Below are positions 26,972-33,924 of a stretch of DNA of 41,604 nucleotides, piece after piece. Position 1 is the stretch's first letter; each line of letters begins with the position of its first letter. The translations under genes and the position numbers were made by a program. Source of the stretch: Methanosarcina sp. UBA5 (GTDB taxonomy: Archaea > Halobacteriota > Methanosarcinia > Methanosarcinales > Methanosarcinaceae); NCBI RefSeq assembly GCF_002505485.1, contig NZ_DAVG01000130.1, forward strand, positions 932 to 42,535, given 5' to 3'. Below the pieces are notes generated by a model that had not been told where the DNA came from, did not search any database, and saw nothing but the letters and a program-made list of their open reading frames with translations.

Positions 26972-27796
26972 TCAGGCTTCTTGATTACAGGCTACTATAA
27001 GAGCCACAAGGTTTTGCCTGTGATTTTTGATATCTTCCTCCTCCACACCCTTTAACCACTTTTTCCCCCCGTGAATTGCGTGATCTCCGCAGATAAAGAA
27101 AATCGTTCCTTTTTCCGCATTCCGGTAGATCTTGCCCAGGTTTTCATCCACGACTTTTGCAGCCTTTTTCAATTCTTTCCAGTTTTCTGCCCTGTGGGAA
27201 AAACGGTCAAGGGTTCTGAGGTGAACCGCCAGAATATCGGGTTTTTCTTTGAGTGCAAGTAACGCATAATTTGTTATCTGAAGGTCATAATCCAGGATAT
27301 CCTCGGAATCCGGAACTCCATAATATTCTTTTATCCTTCCCCTGAAACTTTCCGCACCTTCGGACTCTATGACCGCGGACGCTTTCATGCCTGCCCTGCA
27401 AGCCCATTCCATAATGCTTTTCAGTCTCGGGTTTTCCGAGTCTTTTGTCCTTTCTGTATAAATGTCCGCGGTTGAGTAGATATTATGCTCTTCAGGCAGG
27501 TATCCTGTGAAAATCGACGCAATCGCAGGAGATGTTATGGTTGCTGGGGATCTGCAGCTGAAGAGAAGTCCTTTTTCGGCGATTTTGCTCAAATTCTTCA
27601 TTATCGGAGAAAAATAGTTATAAAGAGAATACCCCAGACTGTCAATCACAATAATTACTGCTCTTTTGCAGCTTCTTTCCTTTGCATAGCTCTCTACTTC
27701 CGGAATTGACCTGCCAGTAGGCGGAACCATAGGGATTTTCAGCAGTTTCGAGATCGTAGGGGCAATATCAATAGTGTTACACTCTAATATTTTCAT
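26972..27796 (-). CDS. Alkaline-phosphatase-superfamily phosphodiesterase-like protein
   Basis: A 274-residue protein of the alkaline phosphatase/nucleotide pyrophosphatase superfamily. The first metal site is VIIVIDSLGYSLYNYFSP. The expected Thr/Ser nucleophile region is PATITSPAIASIFTG. The later metal ligands are in HLRTLDRFSHRAEN and ICGDHAIHGG. It lacks a signal peptide, so it probably acts in the cytoplasm, unlike many phosphatases of this fold. GGAGAG precedes the ATG. The substrate is unknown. Confidence 0.8.
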   Translation of the reverse strand: MKILECNTIDIAPTISKLLKIPMVPPTGRSIPEVESYAKERSCKRAVIIVIDSLGYSLYNYFSPIMKNLSKIAEKGLLFSCRSPATITSPAIASIFTGYLPEEHNIYSTADIYTERTKDSENPRLKSIMEWACRAGMKASAVIESEGAESFRGRIKEYYGVPDSEDILDYDLQITNYALLALKEKPDILAVHLRTLDRFSHRAENWKELKKAAKVVDENLGKIYRNAEKGTIFFICGDHAIHGGKKWLKGVEEEDIKNHRQNLVALIVACNQEA

Positions 27797-27862
27797 GTGC
27801 TCTCCAATACATTATCTGGCAAGCCGCTTATATGTTTTTCCTGTGTTCCTATTTTAAACTCA

Positions 27863-27980
27863 TATGACTTACGCGGTTGAAACGAGAAATCGATAGCGCT
27901 AAACCTTTAACCGTCTAAAGCTCATATTTAGCTATAACGTTTATTGTGCTTGATTTTGTATATGAAGTGAGTACGTCCTA
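27863..27980. mobile_element. MITE copy, 118 bp, inverted orientation
   Basis: It begins TATGACTTACGCGGTTGAAA and ends AAGTGAGTACGTCCTA. Its interior (AAACCTTTAACCGTCTAAA) is the reverse complement of the copy at 25139. The termini have drifted at a few positions. Confidence 0.75.
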
Positions 27981-28054
27981 TCAGATAACTGTAAATAATT
28001 ATATCGGAGTGGTATGAATTTCCAAGGGATAGAATAGAGTATCCGAGGGGCAAA

Positions 28055-28293
28055 ATGAACGCCAAAGATGGAGAAGTCTCTGAAGCAGAATCACCTGAAG
28101 ACGGGGAAGGGTTTTCAGAATTGATCAGGTATACCCTGCCAGGCTACCTTTTAGGGCTTCTGGCAGGAATCTTTCTGGATTCTCAGGGATAGCAGCGAAG
28201 CTCTTTTGGCAGTGGTTTATTCGCACGCTTGCAGGCGAAGGGGAAAGCATCTTTGAAGGAATTTTTTCAATACAGAATAGCGGAGAGCCGTAA
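28055..28293 (+). pseudogene. Small membrane protein gene with frameshift and TAG
   Basis: ATG 28055 (GAGGGG upstream) opens a reading MNAKDGEVSEAESPEDGEGF then LIRYTLPGYLLGLLAGIFLD, a membrane helix, ending at TAG 28190. The downstream coding signal is in another frame: WQWFIRTLAGEGESIFEGIF ending at TAA 28293. Either one base was lost just before the TAG (giving LDSQG-IAAKLFWQWF), or the TAG is read (giving G-x-QRSSFG) and a base was lost about 20 bases later (FG-QWFIRT). The protein would be near 79 residues. The family is not recognised; it lies upstream of the nicotianamine synthase-like gene. Confidence 0.55.
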
Positions 28294-28423
28294 AATTGTT
28301 ACACTTTATTTACCCAGGCCAGTGACTCCTTTGAATCTAAAAATCGTATATCTTTTGGCAAGTGTTTTTGGTTTTTCAACAGGAATATATTCAGGTGCAC
28401 CATAATATTCTTCGGGGATTGGT

Positions 28424-29275
28424 ATGGTTGGTGCAATTGGTAAGAGTATAGAGCTTTCAGAAACTATTCTCAAAGAAATACTCGATTTGTATAAGGACAT
28501 AAGGGAACTCTCTGATGAAGAGATTCTCTCCTGCTCTTCGGACAAGCCCGAAAAATTGTTCCTGAGGCTGGATGCTTTAATTACTCTGGATTTGGGAAGT
28601 GATGTAATTTCTATTCTCCTGAACAATCAGGAGCTGGAACCAATTTTCGCTCACATTAATCGATTCAGAAATTTATATACAGTAAGGCTGGAAACCGGAT
28701 ATGCAAAGGAAATTCTTGCGAGCCAATCGTCCTGGGATGTCCTTGAGAAATTTCCCTTTTACAAAAATTATCTCAAGCTGGTTCGGACAGAATACGAAGG
28801 TTTCGAGCTAAAAGCCGGAGACAGGATTTCTTTCCTCGGAAGCGGGCCCCTTCCCCTGACACTTATCATTTTCTTCAAATATTATGCGGTAAAGGGCAAA
28901 GGGATAGAGCAGAATCCTGAAAGGACATGGCTTTCAATAAAAACGCTTGAGAAGCTGGGGCTTTCGGAAAATATCACTATAATTACCGGGAATCATCTAT
29001 CTATCAACCCAATTGATTTTCTAGATCATGGCACCGGGGTAAAGGCTCTCATGATAGCTGCCCAGGCTGAACCTAAAAAAGAAATTCTCGATTATTTACT
29101 AAAAGTAATACCTCCGGGCTGCAGGATTTCTTACAGAATCTACGAAAAAGGCTTAATGAAACTGCTAAATCGGGACTCTCTGCTTAATTTACCTGAAGGT
29201 TACAGGGAATATAAGAGAATCCGGCCTGAGCCTCCCGTATATAACACAGTCATCTTTCTGGAGAAAAAAGAGTAA
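28424..29275 (+). CDS. Nicotianamine synthase-like protein
   Basis: A 283-residue protein with the layout of archaeal nicotianamine synthase homologues: an N-terminal helical region (SETILKEILDLYKDIRELSD) and a Rossmann-like domain with ISFLGSGPLPLTLI, GIEQNPERTWLSI and HGTGVKALMIAAQAEPKKEI. Known members condense aminocarboxypropyl groups from SAM to make metal-chelating products (nicotianamine, thermonicotianamine). A TAA just upstream in frame limits the start to ATG 28424; the ribosome binding site is weak (GGGG). The neighbouring broken membrane gene may once have been a partner, for example in export, but this is speculation. Confidence 0.8.
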   Translation: MVGAIGKSIELSETILKEILDLYKDIRELSDEEILSCSSDKPEKLFLRLDALITLDLGSDVISILLNNQELEPIFAHINRFRNLYTVRLETGYAKEILASQSSWDVLEKFPFYKNYLKLVRTEYEGFELKAGDRISFLGSGPLPLTLIIFFKYYAVKGKGIEQNPERTWLSIKTLEKLGLSENITIITGNHLSINPIDFLDHGTGVKALMIAAQAEPKKEILDYLLKVIPPGCRISYRIYEKGLMKLLNRDSLLNLPEGYREYKRIRPEPPVYNTVIFLEKKE

Positions 29276-29292
29276 TTGCTCCGGAATTCCGG

Positions 29293-29349
29293 AGTAGTAA
29301 CAGACTATCTTAGTAGTAACAGACTATCTTAGTAGTAACAGACTATTTT
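29293..29349. repeat. Three tandem 19-bp repeats
   Basis: AGTAGTAACAGACTATCTT occurs at 29293, 29312 and 29331 (the last ends TTTT). It sits between convergent genes, so it cannot be a promoter element for either; slippage or a small protein-binding site are options. Confidence 0.8.
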
Positions 29350-29355
29350 AACGAA

Positions 29356-30120
29356 TTACTTATCCCTTACCGGGACCTGAATTTCAGTCATAAGCTCTTC
29401 TTCAGGAACTTCTGCAGGATCATTGAAATACAATTCTCTGCTCGGGCTCAGAGTTTCCAGGTTATTCTCCCTAGCATACGAGAAAATCTGGTTATAACCG
29501 GCTTCGACTCCAGGATACGGCCCTCGGTAGACCACCGAGACGGCTCTTATAGCAGGCAGGGTTTTTACTTCCATTTTCGGGTCTTCGACTGAGATCCTGC
29601 CCGATACCGGCAGGGCGATCTCGATATCAGCGCCGGTTTCTTTGTACTCTTCGTCATGGCAGAGGAATATGACCGGACCTGTAACTTTTACACGGTTTCG
29701 CTGATTTTCAGGACTGTCGACGCTTGTGCAGATTTCGCCTATAAGTTTTCCAATAGTTGCCACAAAAGCTCCTTTTTCACGCTTGCTTATTACTCGCATC
29801 TCGGGTATTTCCTTTATAACGGGTTCTGTAACAGACATTTTGAATAACTCCATAACTTTTCCATTGTGTTTGCAGGCGCCCTGCAAGATCTCTTCGATCC
29901 TTTGCAGCTGTCCTATTTCCAGCCGGGTTTGTTTAAGTTTTTTCCTGAAGCCTGCTCCTATATACTCGAAGTCTCCTTTGCTTTCCGCATCCAGAAACAG
30001 GGAGATTTCTTCCAGGGAAAATCCAAGGAAGCATAGAGTTTTAATTTTCATTCCCTGTTCCAGCTGGGAAACGGTATAGTACCTGTATCCCGTGAAAGGG
30101 TCCTTTGCTTCCGGTAAAGC
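29356..30120 (-). pseudogene. MerR-family regulator lacking its N terminus
   Basis: The longest ATG-initiated reading (from 30051) has 231 residues: the end of a MerR DNA-binding domain (IKTLCFLGFSLEEISLFLDA), a dimerisation coiled coil, and a GyrI-like ligand-binding domain (AIRAVSVVYRGPYPGVEAGY). Upstream in the same frame the MerR motif continues as LPEAKDPFTGYRYYTVSQLE back to about 30118, then meets TGA (30121-30123) where a YDxxG-type sequence is expected. The first 30 or so residues, including the helix-turn-helix, are missing. The integrase gene starts 70 bases away in the opposite direction, so the break probably marks the left edge of the integrated element. Confidence 0.7.
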
Positions 30121-30191
30121 TCAGAAAATGTTGCTGTTACTAACAGCTGTTTAGGATGGATTTTTATGTAAAAATTACATAAAGTAAGTGT

Positions 30192-31403
30192 ATGGGGAGA
30201 ATAGAACCAATTGATAATTATGCCCACAGATTAATTAAGATTTTCGATACTTCTGAAAAGCCTGCTGAAAATCTAACTGCTTTTAGACTTTTTATTAGAA
30301 AAGAGGGTAATACAGGCTTAAGTGATGAAACACTAAAATCTTATTATAGTGCCTTCATTGTTTTTTCACGTTGGTGCTCTAAACCTTTAAATGATTTAAC
30401 AGAGTTGGACATATTAGATTTTTTAGATTATTTAAAAGCCTGTGGTTATGCAGCAACGTCTATGCATTCATATAAGGGTGTATATAAAAAATTCTTTAAT
30501 ACACAAAACAAAGAACTTGCTGAGCTATTCAAGGAGAGAAGACCACCTACCAACAGTGAAAACAAGAAACGGGAGAACCTGCTTACCAAGGAAGAAGTAG
30601 AAAAGATGATAAACACGGCTAACAATTACCGCGACAAAGCTGTCATTGCAACTCTGTATGAGAGCGGTGCCAGGCGAGGAGAGCTGCTATCCTGTAGAAT
30701 CAAAGATGTAATTTTTGATGCTAACGGTGCCCGAATTACACTTAAAGGCAAAACTGGCACTAGGATCGTACGGCTTGTCTTCGCTGCCTCGTTTTTACGA
30801 GATTGGATTACAAACCACCCGTGCAGGGACACAAAAGGTAAACCTGATAAGGAAGCTTTCCTGTGTACTTCACTCCACTCTAAGATAATAACTGCACCTA
30901 GTGGCGAACAAATAAATTTTATCGAGCGTCTCGCCAACCAAGGACTAGACAAGCAATTAAAACGTATAGCTAAACGCTGTGGTGTAGAAAAAGCCGTAAA
31001 TCCCCATGCATGGAGACATGCAAGAGCAAGTGATCTGGCTGAGCACCTGACTGACCAGCAATTAAAAAGAGTTATGGGGTGGAGACCGGACTCTAGAATG
31101 GCTGCAGTTTATGTGCATGATGTAGATACTGAAATGGCTCTTTTAAAGCTCAATGGTATCGAGATAGAGGGTACTTATACAGATGGTTTAAAGGTAGGAA
31201 GATGTCCAAGGTGCAAAGAACTCAACCCAGAGACACAAGGATATTGTGGAAAATGTGGGCTGCCTTTAAAAGATGCGACGGCGGCGGAAATAGAAAGAGG
31301 CAAACAAGACCTTGATATGGCTGTCATGCAAGCTATTGCAGCAAATCCTGATGTCCTGAAGGAATTAACTGAAAGTGTTGCAAGACTTCAGAAGAAAAAT
31401 TAA
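30192..31403 (+). CDS. Tyrosine recombinase/integrase with C-terminal zinc ribbon
   Basis: A 403-residue site-specific recombinase. A SAM-like core-binding domain occupies about 25-115 (LKSYYSAFIVFSRWCSKPLN). The catalytic domain has R161 (SGARRGEL), H272 and R275 (NPHAWRHARAS), W297 in the second-His position and nucleophile Y307 (MAAVYVHD). The canonical set is complete with Trp in place of the second His, as in many archaeal integrases. Residues 338-355 add a zinc ribbon (CPRC...CGKC), followed by a helical tail. The gene is not split, so it is not of the SSV type that is interrupted on integration. It is next to the element edge, as expected. No ribosome binding site is seen; a short leader is likely. 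Confidence 0.9.
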   Translation: MGRIEPIDNYAHRLIKIFDTSEKPAENLTAFRLFIRKEGNTGLSDETLKSYYSAFIVFSRWCSKPLNDLTELDILDFLDYLKACGYAATSMHSYKGVYKKFFNTQNKELAELFKERRPPTNSENKKRENLLTKEEVEKMINTANNYRDKAVIATLYESGARRGELLSCRIKDVIFDANGARITLKGKTGTRIVRLVFAASFLRDWITNHPCRDTKGKPDKEAFLCTSLHSKIITAPSGEQINFIERLANQGLDKQLKRIAKRCGVEKAVNPHAWRHARASDLAEHLTDQQLKRVMGWRPDSRMAAVYVHDVDTEMALLKLNGIEIEGTYTDGLKVGRCPRCKELNPETQGYCGKCGLPLKDATAAEIERGKQDLDMAVMQAIAANPDVLKELTESVARLQKKN

Positions 31404-31441
31404 ATAAGTTAAAACATTTTATATATTTTGTGAAACTTTAG

Positions 31442-31654
31442 TTGTATGGGAATGGTGAAGACCAAACCGCTCTGCGGACTATGGCTGTCCAAGAACCATA
31501 CACCCGAAAAATAAAAACAGATGAGTCTCCATTGAAATTCTCTGAATTCATACAGAGCCATGAAGCTACACTGAGATACCTGCTACAGTGGGGCAGCCCC
31601 TTGGAGCAGGCGAAAGTGTCGATAATTTATGAGTTAGCAAAAAGTGAAACCTGA
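31442..31654 (+). CDS. Small hypothetical protein of the element
   Basis: 70 codons from TTG 31442, or 57 from ATG 31481 (AVQEPYTRKIKTDESPLKFS, then HEATLRYLLQWGSPLEQAKV). There is a mixed helix pattern and no known motif. Neither start has a good ribosome binding site. A hairpin, CCTGAG-cttcaaaa-CTCAGG, lies at its 3' end (about 31650-31669) and may terminate the integrase transcript. Confidence 0.4.
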   Translation: MYGNGEDQTALRTMAVQEPYTRKIKTDESPLKFSEFIQSHEATLRYLLQWGSPLEQAKVSIIYELAKSET

Positions 31655-31844
31655 GCTTCAAAACTCAGGCTTAACTTATGCTTCTGTTCTAATCAAAAAC
31701 AGGTGAAACTGCTTACTTTTTTGTGTTTGAATCTACAACGGAACTCCGTTAAACGGGGCAAAATATGCCTCTCCATTCTGTTTTACAGATCAATGATACC
31801 TTCCTTACACACGAAGGGCTCTTTTGATTCAAAGGAGGCATATA

Positions 31845-32012
31845 ATGAAGACAAATATCAAAATTCAGACACATGTATCCGAAGAGATGATGAAAAGGAT
31901 TACAAAAGCACGTGGAATTGCAAGTACTAGTGCGTGGGTGCGTGCAGTGATTGAACAACATTTTAATAACAATCCTGACGGCAGATTTGATCAGGAGGGA
32001 CAGCATGACTGA
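31845..32012 (+). CDS. Ribbon-helix-helix DNA-binding protein
   Basis: A 55-residue protein. KIQTHVSEEMMKRITKARGI then STSAWVRAVIEQHF fits the beta-strand/helix/helix pattern of Arc/CopG-type dimers, with a basic, polar strand for base contacts. AAAGGAGG is perfectly spaced for ATG 31845; an upstream TTG is less likely. Its TGA overlaps the next gene by eight bases. In plasmids such proteins control copy number, repress their own operon or act in partition. The inverted nine-base array at 37318-37424 is a plausible target. Confidence 0.75.
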   Translation: MKTNIKIQTHVSEEMMKRITKARGIASTSAWVRAVIEQHFNNNPDGRFDQEGQHD

Positions 32013-32157
32013 AAAATTTGACAGGAGTTATGCTGCTCAGTTCCTTGGCAAAAATGCGGAAATTGTCGCAGCATGGGAGAAGTCATCTGACCCAATAAGA
32101 GCAGCACTAGCAATTTTGCTGAAACAAACAGCGGGAGATGTAAACTGCCTCGGATAG
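32005..32157 (+). CDS. Small protein coupled to the ribbon-helix-helix gene
   Basis: A 50-residue protein: MTEKFDRSYAAQFLGKNAEI, then WEKSSDPIRAALAILLKQ. The ATG overlaps the end of the preceding gene and has GGAGG eight bases upstream, so the pair is translationally coupled. It ends in TAG; the frame then continues with a hydrophobic stretch (LFQVSLVLLTALIFY) to a TAG-TAA. The family is not recognised. Confidence 0.65.
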   Translation: MTEKFDRSYAAQFLGKNAEIVAAWEKSSDPIRAALAILLKQTAGDVNCLG

Positions 32158-32250
32158 TTATTTCAGGTCTCTTTAGTATTATTAACTGCTTTGATTTTTT
32201 ACTAGTAAGTTTTAGGGAAGACTTGGGGCAAAGTGTATATAAACAAAAAT

Positions 32251-32263
32251 TCTAAAATTTAGA
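32251..32263. promoter_or_regulatory. Palindromic operator candidate
   Basis: TCTAAAATTTAGA is a 13-base perfect palindrome between a TATA-like GTATATAAA (32235-32243) and the next gene. It is flanked by a direct repeat (TTTTAGGGAAGACTT near 32208 and TTTTAGGAAGACTT near 32276). It is well placed for autoregulation by an element-coded protein. Confidence 0.45.
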
Positions 32264-32369
32264 GTTTTTATAAACTTTTAGGAAGACTTATATATGTATA
32301 GGACAGTATATAATATAACAAGTTTGAACATATATCAACAAACTGTAAAATTAAACAGACGGTGAAGAA

Positions 32370-32537
32370 ATGCATATTCGTAATGGAAAAATAGGCGTAG
32401 AGGTTTTTCTAGATCTTGAGACTTACTATGCCCTCGAAGCGATGAGAAAACCAGAAGTACCTCGTGGGACTTTTTTCGGAAAAGCTCTAGGAGAAGTAGT
32501 AAATTTTCAAAAAACTATTGAAACCGGAGAAGTGTAA
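32370..32537 (+). CDS. Small hypothetical protein of the element
   Basis: A 55-residue protein too short to be obvious: MHIRNGKIGVEVFLDLETYY, then ALEAMRKPEVPRGTFFGKAL. GGTGAAGAA precedes the ATG. The strand-helix layout (KIGVEVFLDLETYYALEAMR) might be another small DNA-binding protein of the ribbon-helix-helix kind, but this is uncertain. Confidence 0.55.
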   Translation: MHIRNGKIGVEVFLDLETYYALEAMRKPEVPRGTFFGKALGEVVNFQKTIETGEV

Positions 32538-32647
32538 AGAAGATCATAGACCACTACAAGGACCCCTTCTTCAAAGGTTCCCGCCTGTGAAAAGGTCCTG
32601 TAGGGCTGTGTACCTAAATCTATAAGAGATTCAGGAAGTTCTTAACA

Positions 32648-32836
32648 ATGTTTGCTATAGATTATTATGCTGTTCAGGTATATAAAGATCGCGTAGGTAT
32701 ACCGCAGTCACGTGTAACGATTTTTGATAGCAGTGTAAAGAAAACTTTACATTTTACACGGGTCACCGCAACAGGTAAAGTAAAAAGTTACTCTAGAATT
32801 AAGGCGTTGACTTCGGCTTTTGGAAGGAGGGCTTAA
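32648..32836 (+). CDS. Small hypothetical protein preceding the primase
   Basis: A 62-residue, basic, beta-rich protein (IDYYAVQVYKDRVGIPQSRV, then VKKTLHFTRVTATGKVKSYS). AGGA lies nine bases before the ATG. It ends two bases before the primase start and the primase Shine-Dalgarno (GGAGGG) lies within it, so the two are probably translated together. The family is not recognised. Confidence 0.6.
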   Translation: MFAIDYYAVQVYKDRVGIPQSRVTIFDSSVKKTLHFTRVTATGKVKSYSRIKALTSAFGRRA

Positions 32837-32838
32837 AA

Positions 32839-33924
32839 ATGGAAGAATTTAAAACAAATCCTTCGGAGCTTCTACGGTTTCACCAACTACTCACAAAGGA
32901 CCGGAAGGGATACATGCCTTACTATTTCCCCCTCCAGCGAGAAGGAAAAGACCCGTGGGAGAGGGTAAGCTGGAAAGCTAACAGAAAAACTTTGAAAGAG
33001 GCTCTCTACCTGATGCAAAGAGGCTGTAACATTGGAATTGCGGCAAAAGCTGACGATCCTCTAGTCATTATAGATATTGATGACATGGAGCAAGTACCAG
33101 ACATTAAACCTACACTACAAACTATTTCAAGAAAGAGAATTGGCAGGCATAATTACTTCTTCGCTAAGGATGAAACGGCTAAAAGGAATATAGCGGCTGA
33201 CACTGCAGGTGAAGTTAGGGCGTGCTGGCAGTATGTAGTTGCTCCTGGGTCATATGTGCCTTGTGGTGAGAAAGATTTTGCCAAGATGCCTGAAGAAGAG
33301 AAAGTGAATGCAGGACACTATACAGTGTTTAAAGAGCTGCCTGTAAGTGAAATAACTTATGCTGAGTTCCCCCAAGCATATAAAAATTCTGACATGGCAA
33401 GAAAAATTGTAGATACTGAAGCAGCTATCAGGAAAATAGTGCCTAAAACAAGCACAAAAAAGAGTTACAGAAGCAGCGCTCTCTGGGATTTAAGTATCGA
33501 GGACGTTTCAGGACTTTCAGACACAAAAGGAAAAAGGGTCCCAATGCCTTTTGAGATTCATGATTCAGGCACTTATAAAAATTGCAGTGTTTCACAGGGC
33601 TTATTACATTGTTGGAGGCATGAAGTTTCTCACAATGCATTCAGCTACTTGTGCATTTTAGCAGGCGTGATGACCTGTGAAAATGCAGGGCTACAGCATG
33701 GAGGCAGGCACTACGGTGCAGATGCGACAGATGGAGAGACTGTTTTCAGGGTATGGAAGTATGCTAAAGAAAAGGGCATGATACCTAATAATGACCCAAT
33801 ACCCCTTTCGGCTCTTAAATACTTTGCAAGGTCTAAGGGAATTTGTAAAGAGATTAAAGATGGAAAATTAACTTCATTGCAATATCAGATTGCTGTGGCT
33901 ATGCTGAAAAAGGAGGTGTATTAG
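32839..33924 (+). CDS. Bifunctional primase-polymerase (archaeo-eukaryotic type)
   Basis: A 361-residue Prim-Pol domain protein. The metal-binding motif is VIIDIDDME (D79, D81/D82), followed by GRHNYFF with H104 and YVVAPGSYV (132-140), the three blocks of the PrimPol superfamily. A C-terminal region (about 240-270) has a Cys/His cluster (NCSVSQGLLHCWRHEVSHN) resembling primase zinc modules. Known relatives prime and extend DNA in plasmids such as pRN1. The stop is TAG and the next gene's ATG is adjacent and in the same frame, so readthrough would fuse this protein to the helicase-like protein. Confidence 0.85.
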   Translation: MEEFKTNPSELLRFHQLLTKDRKGYMPYYFPLQREGKDPWERVSWKANRKTLKEALYLMQRGCNIGIAAKADDPLVIIDIDDMEQVPDIKPTLQTISRKRIGRHNYFFAKDETAKRNIAADTAGEVRACWQYVVAPGSYVPCGEKDFAKMPEEEKVNAGHYTVFKELPVSEITYAEFPQAYKNSDMARKIVDTEAAIRKIVPKTSTKKSYRSSALWDLSIEDVSGLSDTKGKRVPMPFEIHDSGTYKNCSVSQGLLHCWRHEVSHNAFSYLCILAGVMTCENAGLQHGGRHYGADATDGETVFRVWKYAKEKGMIPNNDPIPLSALKYFARSKGICKEIKDGKLTSLQYQIAVAMLKKEVY

